From positions 1 through 12,544 of the forward strand of contig CAOSZT010000056.1 in NCBI GenBank assembly GCA_948528155.1: 12,544 nucleotides of DNA, written 5' to 3'. Positions 1 to 8,666 of the stretch are shown here, piece by piece (position 1 is the stretch's first letter; each line of letters opens with the position of its first letter). The DNA is from an uncultured Clostridia bacterium (GTDB lineage: Bacteria; Bacillota; Clostridia; TANB77; CAG-508). The position numbers were made by a program, and so were the translations under genes. The notes below the pieces were generated by a model, which was given only the letters and a program-made list of their open reading frames with translations, was not told the origin of the DNA and did no database searches.

Positions 1-82
1 GTTAAAATTATAACTTAAATCTCATTTTTCTAGGGACTTTTTTTACAGCCCCTTTTTCATCTTTATAAAAATATCATATTAT

Positions 83-3000
83 TTATACTTCAATCGCTTT
101 TCCTAACCAAACTGAATATATATAAACTTTATCAACATTTCTACCTATCGATTCTTCTAAAGCTTTTTTATATAACTTAAGTTGTTCATAATACTTCTCC
201 ACAAGAACTTGTTCTTTACCATTTTCTACAAAATCGGTTTTAAAATCTAGTAAAACCACATTATTCTCAGAATCAATAAAAAACAAATCAATAATACCCT
301 GAACCAAAACAACCTCATCAACATATTGTTCAAAAATATCTCTAGCAGGAATATTAATATAAAATGGCTTTTCTTGGAATACTTCTTTAGCATTTTTAAG
401 CTGTTGCCAAATATTAGATTTTGTAAATTCTAAAATCTTAAACGGATTTATACTTTCTGCTTCTTTATCTGAAATAATCTGTCTATATTGCAAATCCTGC
501 ACTAAATCTTTAACCTTCTTCAAATCATAATCTTCTTTTGGATTTAGCCTCTGCATACATAAATGAAACAATGTTCCTTTCTGTGTAGAAGAGATTTTTT
601 CTTCTTCATCATCTTGTAAAAATTTGGGTTTTTCAAAATTAATCTCTTTTTGCTCAAAATCTAAATCATCATCTAAACATTCTATATCTATCCCTATTTG
701 TTTATTTTTCATCTGCTTTATTTTGGTAACAGAACTTTTTGTAGGAATAGTTGTTGCTAATTTATTTTGATATTGATACTCTATTTTAGTTTTTATATCT
801 TCAATTAAATCTTCACTATACTCCTTTTTATCAAGAATTTTAAAAATTTCATTAGATGTACTAGTAAAAACTTCTTCCTTTTTATCATTCAAAATTTGAT
901 TTGGTTCAATTGTATTTAACTCAATTAGATTTTCTGTATTTTTCTTTTCATAAAGATAGACTAACAATATCCAATCTAAATATGATTTATATTTCTTAAC
1001 TAAAATAGGATTAATTTTTTCATCTTTTCTTGGATAGATGTTCTGCTGTTTTTCAATATCCTCAATTTTTTTTGTAAAATCGTTTGAAACTCCTGTTATT
1101 ATCAATTTTTCTTTAGCTCTTGTTAAAGCAACATATAAAATTCTCATTTCCTCAGAAATACTCTCATTTCTAATAACACTTTTAACTGCTCCTCGTGTTA
1201 ATGTATCATATTGAACTTGTGCATTATAATCTATGTATTTTGCACCTATACCTAAATCTTGATGTAATAATACTGGATTTTTTCTTATATCTTGCTCATT
1301 AAATTGCTTATTTGCATTTACTAAAAATACAACTGGAAACTCTAGCCCCTTACTTTTATGAATACTCATTATTCTAATAACATCATCATTTTCTCCAATA
1401 ATTTTGGCTGCTCCTAAATCTCCTGAATTTATTTTTAATTTATCAATAAAGTTTATAAAATTATATAAACCTTTAAAACTCGCTGACTCATATTTTTTTG
1501 CACGCTCAAATAACATTTTTAAATTAGCTTGTCTCAAATTTCCATTTGGCATTAAACCTACATAATTATAATATCCTGTGTCTGAATAAATTTTCCAAAT
1601 TAATTCATCTAAAGCCAAAAACTCTTGTTCTTTTCTCCAATTTTTAAGATTTTCTAAAAATTTTTCTATTTTCTGTTTTAGCTCTGGTTTGACATCTACT
1701 TTTGCCTTTAACATACTATTGTAAAAATCATCATATTTATCTGATAAACGTATTTGTACTAATTCATTATCTGTAAATCCTCCTATATTTGACCTTAAAA
1801 CTGTTACAAGTGGTATGTCTTGAAGCGGATTATCTATGATTTTTAACAAACTCATTATTGTTTGAATTTCAATTGAGTTTAGATATTCTTGATTACTATC
1901 TGCAAATACTGGCATTCCTAAATTAATTATCTCTTGTTCATATATACTTGCTTTATCTTTTGTTGATCTTAATAAAATTGCTATATCTTTAAATGTTATA
2001 TCTCTAAAAGTTTCTTTTTTTCTGTCATAAATTTGATATTTATTATTTATTAATTCTTTTATTTTTTTTGCGACATATTTTGCTTCTATTTCAATATTCT
2101 CAAAATGTTCTAGCTCTTGTAAATTCTCTGCCTCTATTCCTTCTTCCTCTATATAATCATTTTGATTTTCATTTATATATATTTTAAGATTTTTATCATC
2201 TTCTTCAATTTTTTTTGTATCTATTATATTTATTTCAGTTTTCAAATTTTGGCTAGTTTTTTTATAATCTTCAGCACCAAAATTCAAATATTCACTTTCA
2301 TCATATTTAACTTCACCTAAAGTATGGCTCATAATATTTTTAAAAATTAAGTTTGTAAAATCTAAAATATTATCTCTACTTCTAAAATTTTTAAACAGTT
2401 GAATTTTTTGCCCAACTAAAGAAGAACAATTATCTATATTATAATTTTTTTCTACAATATTTTTCTCTTGTTGAATACCTAATGGAAAAAACTGCTCATA
2501 TTTATCTAAAAATAGTTTTGGCATAGCCTGTCTAAACCTATAAATACTTTGTTTAACATCTCCAACCATAAATATATTATTTCCTCTTGATACTGAAGAA
2601 AGTATATATTCCTGTACTAAATTACTATCTTGATATTCATCTATTGCAATCTCTTCAAATTTTTCTGTATACTTTTGGGCAACTTCTGTTTTTATAATAT
2701 TATATTCTTTTTCTCCATTTTCATTAATTATAGTTTCAATTTCCTTTACTAAAATATCTAAAGCAAAATGTTCTATATCTGTAAAATCTACAATATTTTT
2801 ATCTCTCTTTCTTTTTGAAAAAATTTCATCAAATTCTATAATTAAATTTTCTAATTTTTTTAAAATCAGATACATATCAAATATATCTTGATTTGATTGT
2901 TTTGAATCTGATACAAATATTTTTCCTATTTTACTACCAAACTTCTTTTTCACACTATCTCTTATATTTTTAGCTTCTTCTTTTATCTCTAATTCTACTT

Positions 3001-3860
3001 TTTTTCTTGACCAGGTTGTAAATTTTATGTTTTGTATTATTTCATATGATTTATCCCAATTATTTAGATTTTGTTTTAATGTCTCTAATTGCTTTATATC
3101 TGTTTCTATTATTTGTTTAAAAACTTCTAATTGTTCATCATGTGATAAACTCTCTAAAACACCTGTAAGAATTGCTATATCATCAATTAATTCTTCTTCC
3201 ATTTCTTCTAACAAAATTTTCCCCCAAGGTGTTTGACTAAAGTCCTCTTCTAGTTTATTTTCAATATTAAACATTTCTATTTTTTCATTTAACCATTTTT
3301 TAGGATATGGACTTGAACTTATATATGTATATATGTTTATTATTAGTTCTTTTAGTGGTGTATCATCTCTATAATTAGTATATGTATTTATCAATTTTGT
3401 AAAATCTTCATCTTCTGATAAATATTTATTTTCAAATAATTCCTCCAATACTTCTTGTTTCAACAATTCTATTTCTGGAGTATCTGCTATTCTAAAATTT
3501 GGTGATACATTTTCCAACTGGTAAAAATTATTTTTTACTACTTCTAAACAAAAAGAATCTATTGTACAAATACTAGCCATATTTAATAATGTAATCTGTC
3601 TTTGTAGATTTGTATTTTCTGTGTCTTCATCTAATTTTTTGTAAATTGCATCTAATACTCTCTCTTTCATTTCAGCAGCGGCAGCATTTGTAAAAGTTAC
3701 TACTAATAATTTGTCTATATCTATATTTTCCTTTATTGCTTTATTAATTATTCTTTCTACAAGTACAGCTGTTTTTCCACTCCCGTGCAGCTGCAGCCAC
3801 TAACAGTTTTGTACCTTTCTCATATATTGCTTGTTTTTGTTCTATTGTCCAGTTTGGCAT
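83..3860 (-). CDS. addA: AddA, ATP-dependent helicase/nuclease subunit A; frameshifted at the Walker A motif
   Basis: AddA is the helicase and 3'-strand nuclease subunit of AddAB, the Gram-positive RecBCD counterpart that processes double-strand ends for recombination. Reading from ATG at 3860 and skipping one extra base at 3785 gives 1258 aa, close to B. subtilis AddA (about 1230). Numbered on that repaired protein: N-terminal WTIEQKQAI and AAAA-GSGKT (Walker A, 22-30), VTFTNAAAAEMKERV (motif Ia), DEYQD (407-411), VGDVKQSIYRFR, NFRSRDNI, IHKSKGLEFPVVF and YVALTRAKEKL are superfamily I helicase motifs. The C-terminal nuclease is complete: H1099 in GTLFH, D1191 in GIID, D1205 and K1207 in DFKTD, then QLKLY. 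As written, the frame opened at 3860 stops after 38 codons, and the downstream frame has its first ATG only at 3670, which lacks Walker A. Start choice rests on GGGAG 7 nt before ATG 3860 and on family N-termini. No addB is adjacent. Confidence 0.93.
3785..3785 (-). other. One-base insertion disrupting addA
   Basis: On the coding strand the codons for AAAA are followed by an extra C and then GGG AGT GGA AAA ACA (GSGKT). Removing the base at 3785 joins the 25-codon upstream frame to the long downstream frame with an exact AAAAGSGKT Walker A. With the base present the upstream frame ends at TAA (3746-3744) after 38 codons, and the downstream frame meets a stop just above the junction. The total length 3860-83 is 3778 nt, one more than a multiple of three. 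It may be a sequencing or assembly error or a true inactivating mutation. I see no slippery site that would suggest programmed frameshifting. Confidence 0.9.
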
Positions 3861-3861
3861 T

Positions 3862-6800
3862 TTATATCTCCCTTCTCTTTTCCCTACATAATTTTAAATA
3901 AAGATTAGTAATATCCTCTTTAATTTTCTCAATATTTGCCTTATTATCATTAGTAGCTTTTTTGGCAAGATTAACAATTTTATTCTGAACTTCATTAGTA
4001 TCACTATATAATGGTAAATATATATTTGATTTATTTAAACTAAATCCATTTGACTTTTGTGTTGTCTGTATATATTGTTGAATAACATCACTATTTAAAA
4101 TACCACATATATAAAAAGCCTCATCATTACTTATAAATCTTCCAGTTTTATCTTGGCTTATAATTATTGTATGTTTAACACATATTGTTTGTTTGTACTC
4201 TCCCCAAGGTGTTTTCTCTTTAGAAATTACACTTGCACAAAACTTACTATTATCTCTTGCAGCTACAATATTATCTGCAAATGTATATGACCCTATTTTA
4301 GATAAAGCATAAAATTCATTACCTCTACGCATTTGCTTACTTTTTTCGGATTGCATATCTATTATATTTTTATGATTTGCTAAATATAATAAAATATCCT
4401 TGTTACATTTCAACATTTCTTCATTTGAAATTGGAACTTTTGGATTCTCTTTGCTATATGGTAAAATACAAAACTCATTATTGGTATCATATACAAATTC
4501 TTTTAAATGTGGACCTGTAATAATTGGATATATAATATTGGTAGGAAAATTCCAACCATCTTTTGGCATATCATTTATCTTATATTTTGATAATGAAAAT
4601 TCCTTATTTGAAAATCTATAATAGTTATCTTTCTCACTACTTCCTAAACCTTTTAACATAAATAGTTCTTGAGGTGTAAATTCTACTCCTGTTCTATATG
4701 TATAATCAGTTGGACCTATAATTTCTGAAAAATCATATTTGCTAAAAGTATATGAAAAACTTGTATTTTGCATTGATAATTGTCTGGCTTCATAAGATGA
4801 AAAATGTAAATATTTTTTAGCTTCTTTATAACTATTTAGAGAATTTATAAATTCATCTTTTATATTTCTTTCTCTTGTAATATTTATAACTGGTATTCCT
4901 TTATAATAGTCAATCATTTTTCTTGAATAATAATATGTATTAAAATCTTGTGTAATTACTTTGTTATCAGCTCTAAAAGGTCGTAGTGGTGCCTTCCATC
5001 TATCAATCTTTTGTAAATACAATCTTTCATTTTTATCATAATCTAAATAAAAATTTCTAAAACCCTCATAAGAATCTTGAGACATTATACTATCTGGCAT
5101 TAAAAAAGCAAGTATTCCATTTTCTGATAACCAATTTGTTGCAGTTACATTAGATATTAAAGCACAAATATTTAATTGTGTTCCTCCATATTGACCAGCA
5201 CCAGAAAAAATGTGTTTTATATCACAAAGTTTTTTTATTTTACTTGCATAAACCTCAGGTAAATGTTCCCATTTCACCCAAGGTGGATTACCAATAATTA
5301 AATCAATATTATCTATTCTAGCAATAAACATAAAGTTCATCGCAATTCTTATCCATATTCCATCCCAATTATAAATGTGAAGATAAACTAATTTTCTTGA
5401 CATTTCTCTTATTTTTTCTTTTAACATATTAGATTTTTTTTCAAATTCAGTAAAATTATTTAATATATAATCATATAAAATATTTTCATCTTCCGTTTTA
5501 ACACAAGCTTGTAACTCACTCATAATATGTCCAAAATTTTCTAATTTTACAAATCTTATAGGAAACACTACTTCAAAAGGCTCCTTTAAATTATTAATCT
5601 CATACATATAACAATCTATTCCATCAATTACAACTTTTTGTGATAAAATTGCTGAATCTCCCAAATATACAGGTATTTCTATATCTTTTAAAAATCCAAA
5701 TGGCTTTAACGCTAAATAATATCCAACTCTTGCAGACAAAACAGAAAGAGGATTTATATCAATTCCATAAACTCTTGATAATATTTCATTTTGTATCTCT
5801 AATTTTTCTTTTTTAGTTAATCCTTTTAAATCCTTATTTCCAACAATCTTTTTTATAAGTTCAAGTAAAAAAATTCCAGAACCACAACAAGGATCTATCG
5901 CTTTCCAATCTTTTTTCTTAATATCTTCTAGTGCATTTGTAACAACATAATCAGCTAACCATTTTGGTGTAAAATATTCTCCCATAGAATGTCTAATAGA
6001 TTTTGGCATTATACTCATATATAAATCTTTAAAAATATCAATCGGTTCATAATATATGTCTAATGAAAATGCAGAATATTGATCTATACTTTTAATAATG
6101 TCCTTAATATGTGTATAAAAATTGTTATTCCATTGTAATTTATCAGAATACCAAGAATAAAAATCACCTTCCAAAAAATTCGTTATATTACTATTTTTAT
6201 AAGAATAACCATCTTCCATATTTTCAAAAAACGATTGCATTTCATTAGAAGTTACATTTGATAAATCAAAATAATTTTTAGTACTATCATTATAATTTAA
6301 TTTATCTAACACTTTGCAAGCAATCAATTTAACAATAATAGCATATGTAGTTTGCAAAGAATATATTGCATCATATTCCTTTTGTGTATTATCAATAGAA
6401 TCTGAAAAAATAAGTGATAAATCTTTTCTCCTTTTTTTTATATCATTACCTTTACCATTATCTTCAATTGATAAATGCATTAATTCTTTCCATTCATCTG
6501 ATAACATTTTAGTTTTATCTGTTTTATTATTTTTTAAAGAATTATATAAAGTCTGAGCAACTGATTTTGAAATAGAAGGTGCAATTAAATCAATCGAAAA
6601 GTCTTCTAATATATTTTTAGGTACGAATTTTTTTGTATCATTTGCTAAAATAGCTCTTATAATTGTATCAATATCTTCATTTTCTATTGTGCTAATATTC
6701 GTATTTTGAATTTTATCCTCTAAAAAAGTAAAATAAGAAATTCTAATACCATCTGTTAAAATTGCATCACATTCAATATTATCTTGATTTTTTAAAGCCA

Positions 6801-7155
6801 TTAAATAATCTTTAACTTGTTCAATTGCAATTTTTTGATCTTTTTGAGTTTCTAATTTACTATAATGTTTATACTCAATAATTAAATCATTAACAACAGC
6901 ATCTAATCTACCTTTACCACTTGTCCTATTTTTCAATCCTTCAAATGTGTGTTTTATTCCATCTATTTCTTTTTCTTTTATAATGTCAAAATCTCTATCT
7001 GTTTTTGCTCTTACTAGACAATATATTTCTCTTTCAAATATAGCAGCAGTTGTCGACTCATTGCTTGATATTGCTGAATGTTTCATTATGTTTGTTCTTA
7101 ATTTGTCAATATCAACTTGATACTCCCCACTTTCAAGCCATTCATTTAATTTCAT
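3862..7155 (-). CDS. Single-polypeptide restriction-modification enzyme (type IIG-like, Eco57I/TaqI-type adenine methyltransferase)
   Basis: This 1097-aa protein should bind a specific DNA site, methylate adenine with S-adenosylmethionine, and cut unmodified DNA. Residues about 1-160 look like a PD-(D/E)XK nuclease: GRLD (D85), then IIEYK (E94, K96), then a helix with Q and Y. A helical linker runs to about 380. The methyltransferase follows with GEYFTP (392-397, motif X), DPCCGSG (421-427, motif I), VYGIDINPLS (motif II), a GDS motif, and NPPW (623-626, motif IV, gamma-class N6-adenine). About 195 residues separate motifs I and IV, longer than in small TaqI-type enzymes. The remaining ~400 residues, with YALSKIGSYTF and a late ILNSDVIQQYI segment, resemble the target-recognition region of Eco57I-like enzymes. 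No separate methylase or specificity gene is nearby. Two in-frame ATGs upstream (7182, 7161) are less likely starts because GGAGG sits 7 nt before ATG 7155. Recognition sequence cannot be predicted; cleavage versus methylation-only activity is inference. Confidence 0.88.
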   Translation of the reverse strand: MKLNEWLESGEYQVDIDKLRTNIMKHSAISSNESTTAAIFEREIYCLVRAKTDRDFDIIKEKEIDGIKHTFEGLKNRTSGKGRLDAVVNDLIIEYKHYSKLETQKDQKIAIEQVKDYLMALKNQDNIECDAILTDGIRISYFTFLEDKIQNTNISTIENEDIDTIIRAILANDTKKFVPKNILEDFSIDLIAPSISKSVAQTLYNSLKNNKTDKTKMLSDEWKELMHLSIEDNGKGNDIKKRRKDLSLIFSDSIDNTQKEYDAIYSLQTTYAIIVKLIACKVLDKLNYNDSTKNYFDLSNVTSNEMQSFFENMEDGYSYKNSNITNFLEGDFYSWYSDKLQWNNNFYTHIKDIIKSIDQYSAFSLDIYYEPIDIFKDLYMSIMPKSIRHSMGEYFTPKWLADYVVTNALEDIKKKDWKAIDPCCGSGIFLLELIKKIVGNKDLKGLTKKEKLEIQNEILSRVYGIDINPLSVLSARVGYYLALKPFGFLKDIEIPVYLGDSAILSQKVVIDGIDCYMYEINNLKEPFEVVFPIRFVKLENFGHIMSELQACVKTEDENILYDYILNNFTEFEKKSNMLKEKIREMSRKLVYLHIYNWDGIWIRIAMNFMFIARIDNIDLIIGNPPWVKWEHLPEVYASKIKKLCDIKHIFSGAGQYGGTQLNICALISNVTATNWLSENGILAFLMPDSIMSQDSYEGFRNFYLDYDKNERLYLQKIDRWKAPLRPFRADNKVITQDFNTYYYSRKMIDYYKGIPVINITRERNIKDEFINSLNSYKEAKKYLHFSSYEARQLSMQNTSFSYTFSKYDFSEIIGPTDYTYRTGVEFTPQELFMLKGLGSSEKDNYYRFSNKEFSLSKYKINDMPKDGWNFPTNIIYPIITGPHLKEFVYDTNNEFCILPYSKENPKVPISNEEMLKCNKDILLYLANHKNIIDMQSEKSKQMRRGNEFYALSKIGSYTFADNIVAARDNSKFCASVISKEKTPWGEYKQTICVKHTIIISQDKTGRFISNDEAFYICGILNSDVIQQYIQTTQKSNGFSLNKSNIYLPLYSDTNEVQNKIVNLAKKATNDNKANIEKIKEDITNLYLKLCREKRREI
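3868..3872 (-). promoter_or_regulatory. Ribosome binding site of addA inside the preceding gene
   Basis: GGGAG lies 7 nt before ATG 3860 and within the last codons of the restriction-modification gene. Only 1 nt separates that gene's TAA (3864-3862) from the addA start. Translation of addA is therefore probably coupled to the upstream gene, and the site fixes the addA start upstream of the frameshift. Confidence 0.75.
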
Positions 7156-7162
7156 TTTCATA

Positions 7163-7167
7163 CCTCC
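7163..7167 (-). promoter_or_regulatory. Ribosome binding site of the restriction-modification gene
   Basis: A full GGAGG lies 7 nt before ATG 7155 but only 1 nt before ATG 7161, and downstream of ATG 7182. It selects the MKLNEWLES start and shortens the longest open frame by nine residues. Confidence 0.8.
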
Positions 7168-7200
7168 AAAAAATATTAACATTATGACTTTAATTCTATC

Positions 7201-7228
7201 ATAATAGATACTAAAAATAAATACTAAA
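7201..7228 (-). promoter_or_regulatory. Candidate promoter for the restriction-modification/addA pair
   Basis: On the minus strand TTTAGT (7228-7223) and TATTAT (7206-7201) are separated by 16 bp. Both boxes are imperfect matches to sigma-A consensus and the region is very A+T-rich, so chance matches are expected. The placement, about 46 nt before ATG 7155, is suitable. Confidence 0.35.
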
Positions 7229-7303
7229 ATTTTATTAATTCATGGAAATTGCTACCAGCTAATACTTTTTTTTTGCTGAGTAATCCAAAATGTTTAAATA
7301 TAA

Positions 7304-7363
7304 ATGATTTTTAGATATTAATGTGTAACTGAAATAATTTTAGAACTTTTTAGCGAAATTTTT
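7304..7363. repeat. Intergenic repeat element, copy A
   Basis: About 60 bp that align by eye with 12444-12500. I count 48 identities in 60 columns, with three gap positions in copy B. The best-conserved blocks are AATAATTTTA, AACTTT and GAAATTTTT. Its left edge is about 150 bp upstream of the restriction-modification start and its right edge about 120 bp upstream of the sortase start. Function and orientation are unknown. Confidence 0.5.
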
Positions 7364-7378
7364 GGAAAATGTCAGTGG

Positions 7379-7401
7379 CATTCCTTTATTTTTTAGGAAT
7401 G
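7379..7401. repeat. 7-bp inverted repeat upstream of the sortase promoter
   Basis: CATTCCT (7379-7385) and AGGAATG (7395-7401) are a perfect inverted repeat around a 9-nt spacer, so half-site centres are about 16 bp apart. It ends 4 bp before the proposed -35 box. It is not followed directly by a T-run, so an operator fits better than a terminator, but no regulator can be named. Confidence 0.45.
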
Positions 7402-7405
7402 AATG

Positions 7406-7433
7406 TTGGAATATTAATTATAATTTTTATAAT
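7406..7433 (+). promoter_or_regulatory. Promoter of the sortase gene
   Basis: TTGGAA (7406-7411) and a perfect TATAAT (7428-7433) are separated by 16 bp. Transcription would begin near 7440, about 40 nt before ATG 7483 and after the upstream in-frame ATGs at 7369 and 7399. It therefore supports the shorter sortase. Confidence 0.6.
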
Positions 7434-7482
7434 ACTTCATAAAATATTACTATATTGTGTATACTATATTTGGGTGTGTATT

Positions 7483-8124
7483 ATGAATCAAATTTTAGTA
7501 ACAGAGTTAAAACCTCGAAATTCACGTCAACAAAAATTAAAAAAAATATTAAAATTACAGTTTTATTTTTCAATTATTTTTATTATTATTCTTTCATCTA
7601 TAATAACTTATAAAACTGTTAGTTTATATAAAAAAGAGAAATATTCTTCTCAAATATTAAATAATTATAATATAACTAAATTATATTCAGATATACCTTC
7701 AGGCAAATTATCTAATTTTAATGAAAATGTGGAAAATTCACATATAATTGGAATTATTGAAATTCCAAAAATAAATGTTTATTATCCTGTTTTTACAACA
7801 TATGATGATGAACTTTTAAAAATTTCACCTTGTAAATTTTATGGTCCTCAACCAGGAAAGATTGGAAACTTATGTATTGCTGGCCATAATTATGACAATG
7901 GTAAATTTTTTAGTAATATTATTCATTTAACAGAAAATGATGAAATTATTATTACAAATAATTCTAATAAAAAATTTTCTTATTTTGTTTTTGATATTTA
8001 TGAAGTAAAATCTGATGACCTCTCTCCTGTTTATTCTTATAATAAAAATTTAAAACTTTTAACACTAATTACATGTAATAATTTGAACAATAACAGGATT
8101 ATAGTTAAAGCTTATAAAAAATAA
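7483..8124 (+). CDS. Sortase family cysteine transpeptidase, membrane-anchored
   Basis: Sortases cleave a C-terminal sorting motif (LPXTG type) on exported proteins and join them to the cell wall or to pilin subunits. The 213-aa product starts with a basic cytoplasmic tail, then one membrane segment (about 27-46), and a catalytic domain from about residue 88 (GIIEIPKINVYYPV). Catalytic residues are visible: H135 in IAGHNY, C198 in the TLITC form of the TLxTC motif, and R205 in NRIIVKAY. The general pattern is closest to class D or related clostridial sortases, but class is not certain. No LPXTG substrate or second pilus gene is in the window, so this is an orphan sortase here. I chose ATG 7483 over ATG 7369 because the promoter lies between them and because the shorter protein has the normal single-anchor layout. 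Its ribosome binding site (GGGTG) is weak. Confidence 0.87.
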   Translation: MNQILVTELKPRNSRQQKLKKILKLQFYFSIIFIIILSSIITYKTVSLYKKEKYSSQILNNYNITKLYSDIPSGKLSNFNENVENSHIIGIIEIPKINVYYPVFTTYDDELLKISPCKFYGPQPGKIGNLCIAGHNYDNGKFFSNIIHLTENDEIIITNNSNKKFSYFVFDIYEVKSDDLSPVYSYNKNLKLLTLITCNNLNNNRIIVKAYKK

Positions 8125-8127
8125 AAT

Positions 8128-8149
8128 GATGGAAACTTTCATTTCCATC
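8128..8149 (-). terminator. Hairpin between convergent genes, probably terminating the minus-strand gene
   Basis: GATGGAAA (8128-8135) and TTTCCATC (8142-8149) form a perfect 8-bp stem with a 6-nt loop. On the minus strand the stem is followed by ATTTTATTTTTTA, a U-rich tract that suits an intrinsic terminator for the 113-aa membrane protein gene. On the plus strand the following bases are not T-rich. The hairpin begins 4 nt after the sortase stop and may still help end that transcript. Confidence 0.6.
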
Positions 8150-8185
8150 TTAGCTCAATTTAAAATATGATACCTTTAATGTTAT

Positions 8186-8527
8186 TTAAACCTTTTTCCA
8201 CAGCCAATTTATGCCTTTACTATTAATTGTCTTTTTATTAAATTCCTTGGCTTCTACTTCATCTGCCCATAGATATGCTAAAAATGTAATTAATAAAAAT
8301 GTAAAATCTAGGATCATGTTCCAACACAATTTAGAATATAAATAAGAATATTCTTGTTTTAATGTCAAAATCTGAATTGTGTGTATTATTAAATCTATTA
8401 AAAAAGCACATAGTGGTATAAATGCCACTATACTCCTTTTAGTTTCCTGTGATAAATATATAAATAATATTGTTGCTATTAGTACTAAAAATAATGTTAA
8501 TAAATTTGTTAAATCAAATATAAACAT
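8186..8527 (-). CDS. Small membrane protein of unknown function, three predicted helices
   Basis: I do not recognise a family for this 113-aa protein. Three hydrophobic segments are visible at about 5-25, 32-54 and 68-88, followed by a charged tail ending GINWLWKKV. Positive residues in the loop after the first helix (K30, R31) and at the C-terminus suggest N-out and C-in topology; this is inference. No catalytic motif is seen. GGGAG lies 6 nt before ATG 8527, which supports translation. A candidate promoter 32 nt upstream and a hairpin with a U-rich tract downstream suggest a one-gene transcript, although read-through from glmM is possible because no clear terminator separates them. Confidence 0.72.
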   Translation of the reverse strand: MFIFDLTNLLTLFLVLIATILFIYLSQETKRSIVAFIPLCAFLIDLIIHTIQILTLKQEYSYLYSKLCWNMILDFTFLLITFLAYLWADEVEAKEFNKKTINSKGINWLWKKV

Positions 8528-8558
8528 TTAATTTCTCCCTTATTTTGTTCTTGAATAT

Positions 8559-8587
8559 ATATTAACATTTCTTTTTTAAAATTTCAA
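8559..8587 (-). promoter_or_regulatory. Candidate promoter of the small membrane protein gene
   Basis: On the minus strand TTGAAA (8587-8582) and TAATAT (8564-8559) are 17 bp apart. The -35 box is a good match and the -10 box is fair. The predicted start is about 25 nt before ATG 8527. Confidence 0.45.
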
Positions 8588-8666
8588 TGCTTATTATATT
8601 ACTTTTATATTACATTTTCATTACAATTACTAAATAAAAATATTTATATTAAGTATTGATATTTAC

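Larger units (their letters stand above)
7156..7482. other. Divergent intergenic region, 327 bp
   Basis: This stretch separates the leftward restriction-modification gene from the rightward sortase. It holds a ribosome binding site and weak promoter for the former, a T9 run (7266-7274), a copy of the intergenic repeat (7304-7363), an inverted repeat (7379-7401) and a good promoter for the sortase (7406-7433). The right-hand 114 bp (7369-7482) are also an in-frame hydrophobic extension of the sortase frame. I treat that as non-coding because the best promoter lies inside it. No RNA gene or known riboswitch was recognised. Confidence 0.6.

Noticed and set aside
32..57. Hairpin AGGGAC/GCCCCT as a terminator for addA.
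   Set aside because: On the minus strand the 6-bp stem (one G-U pair) is followed by AGAAAAATG, not a U-tract. On the plus strand it has a mismatch and there is no plus-strand gene to end here.
10..60. Short minus-strand frames after addA (MKKGL, and an open frame reading KGAVKKVPRKMRFKL).
   Set aside because: The first is five codons. The second has no start codon after an upstream stop and no ribosome binding site. Too little sequence to support a gene.
3027..3236. Plus-strand open frames opposite addA, the restriction-modification gene, glmM, the phosphatase, the kinase and the adaptor.
   Set aside because: They are antisense to well-identified genes, have low-complexity F/L/I/S-rich translations and show no recognisable domain.
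7156..7182. ATG 7182 or ATG 7161 as the restriction-modification start.
   Set aside because: GGAGG is inside or immediately before these codons and correctly spaced only for ATG 7155.
7240..7290. Imperfect hairpin and T9 run in the divergent region, considered as a riboswitch, terminator or phase-variable tract.
   Set aside because: The pairing is three-base blocks broken by bulges, no known riboswitch core is visible, and the T9 run is non-coding and not next to a promoter box.
8590..8666. A+T-only inverted repeat after glmM as a terminator.
   Set aside because: The best stem is six A-T pairs with a long loop, which is not distinguishable from background in this composition.
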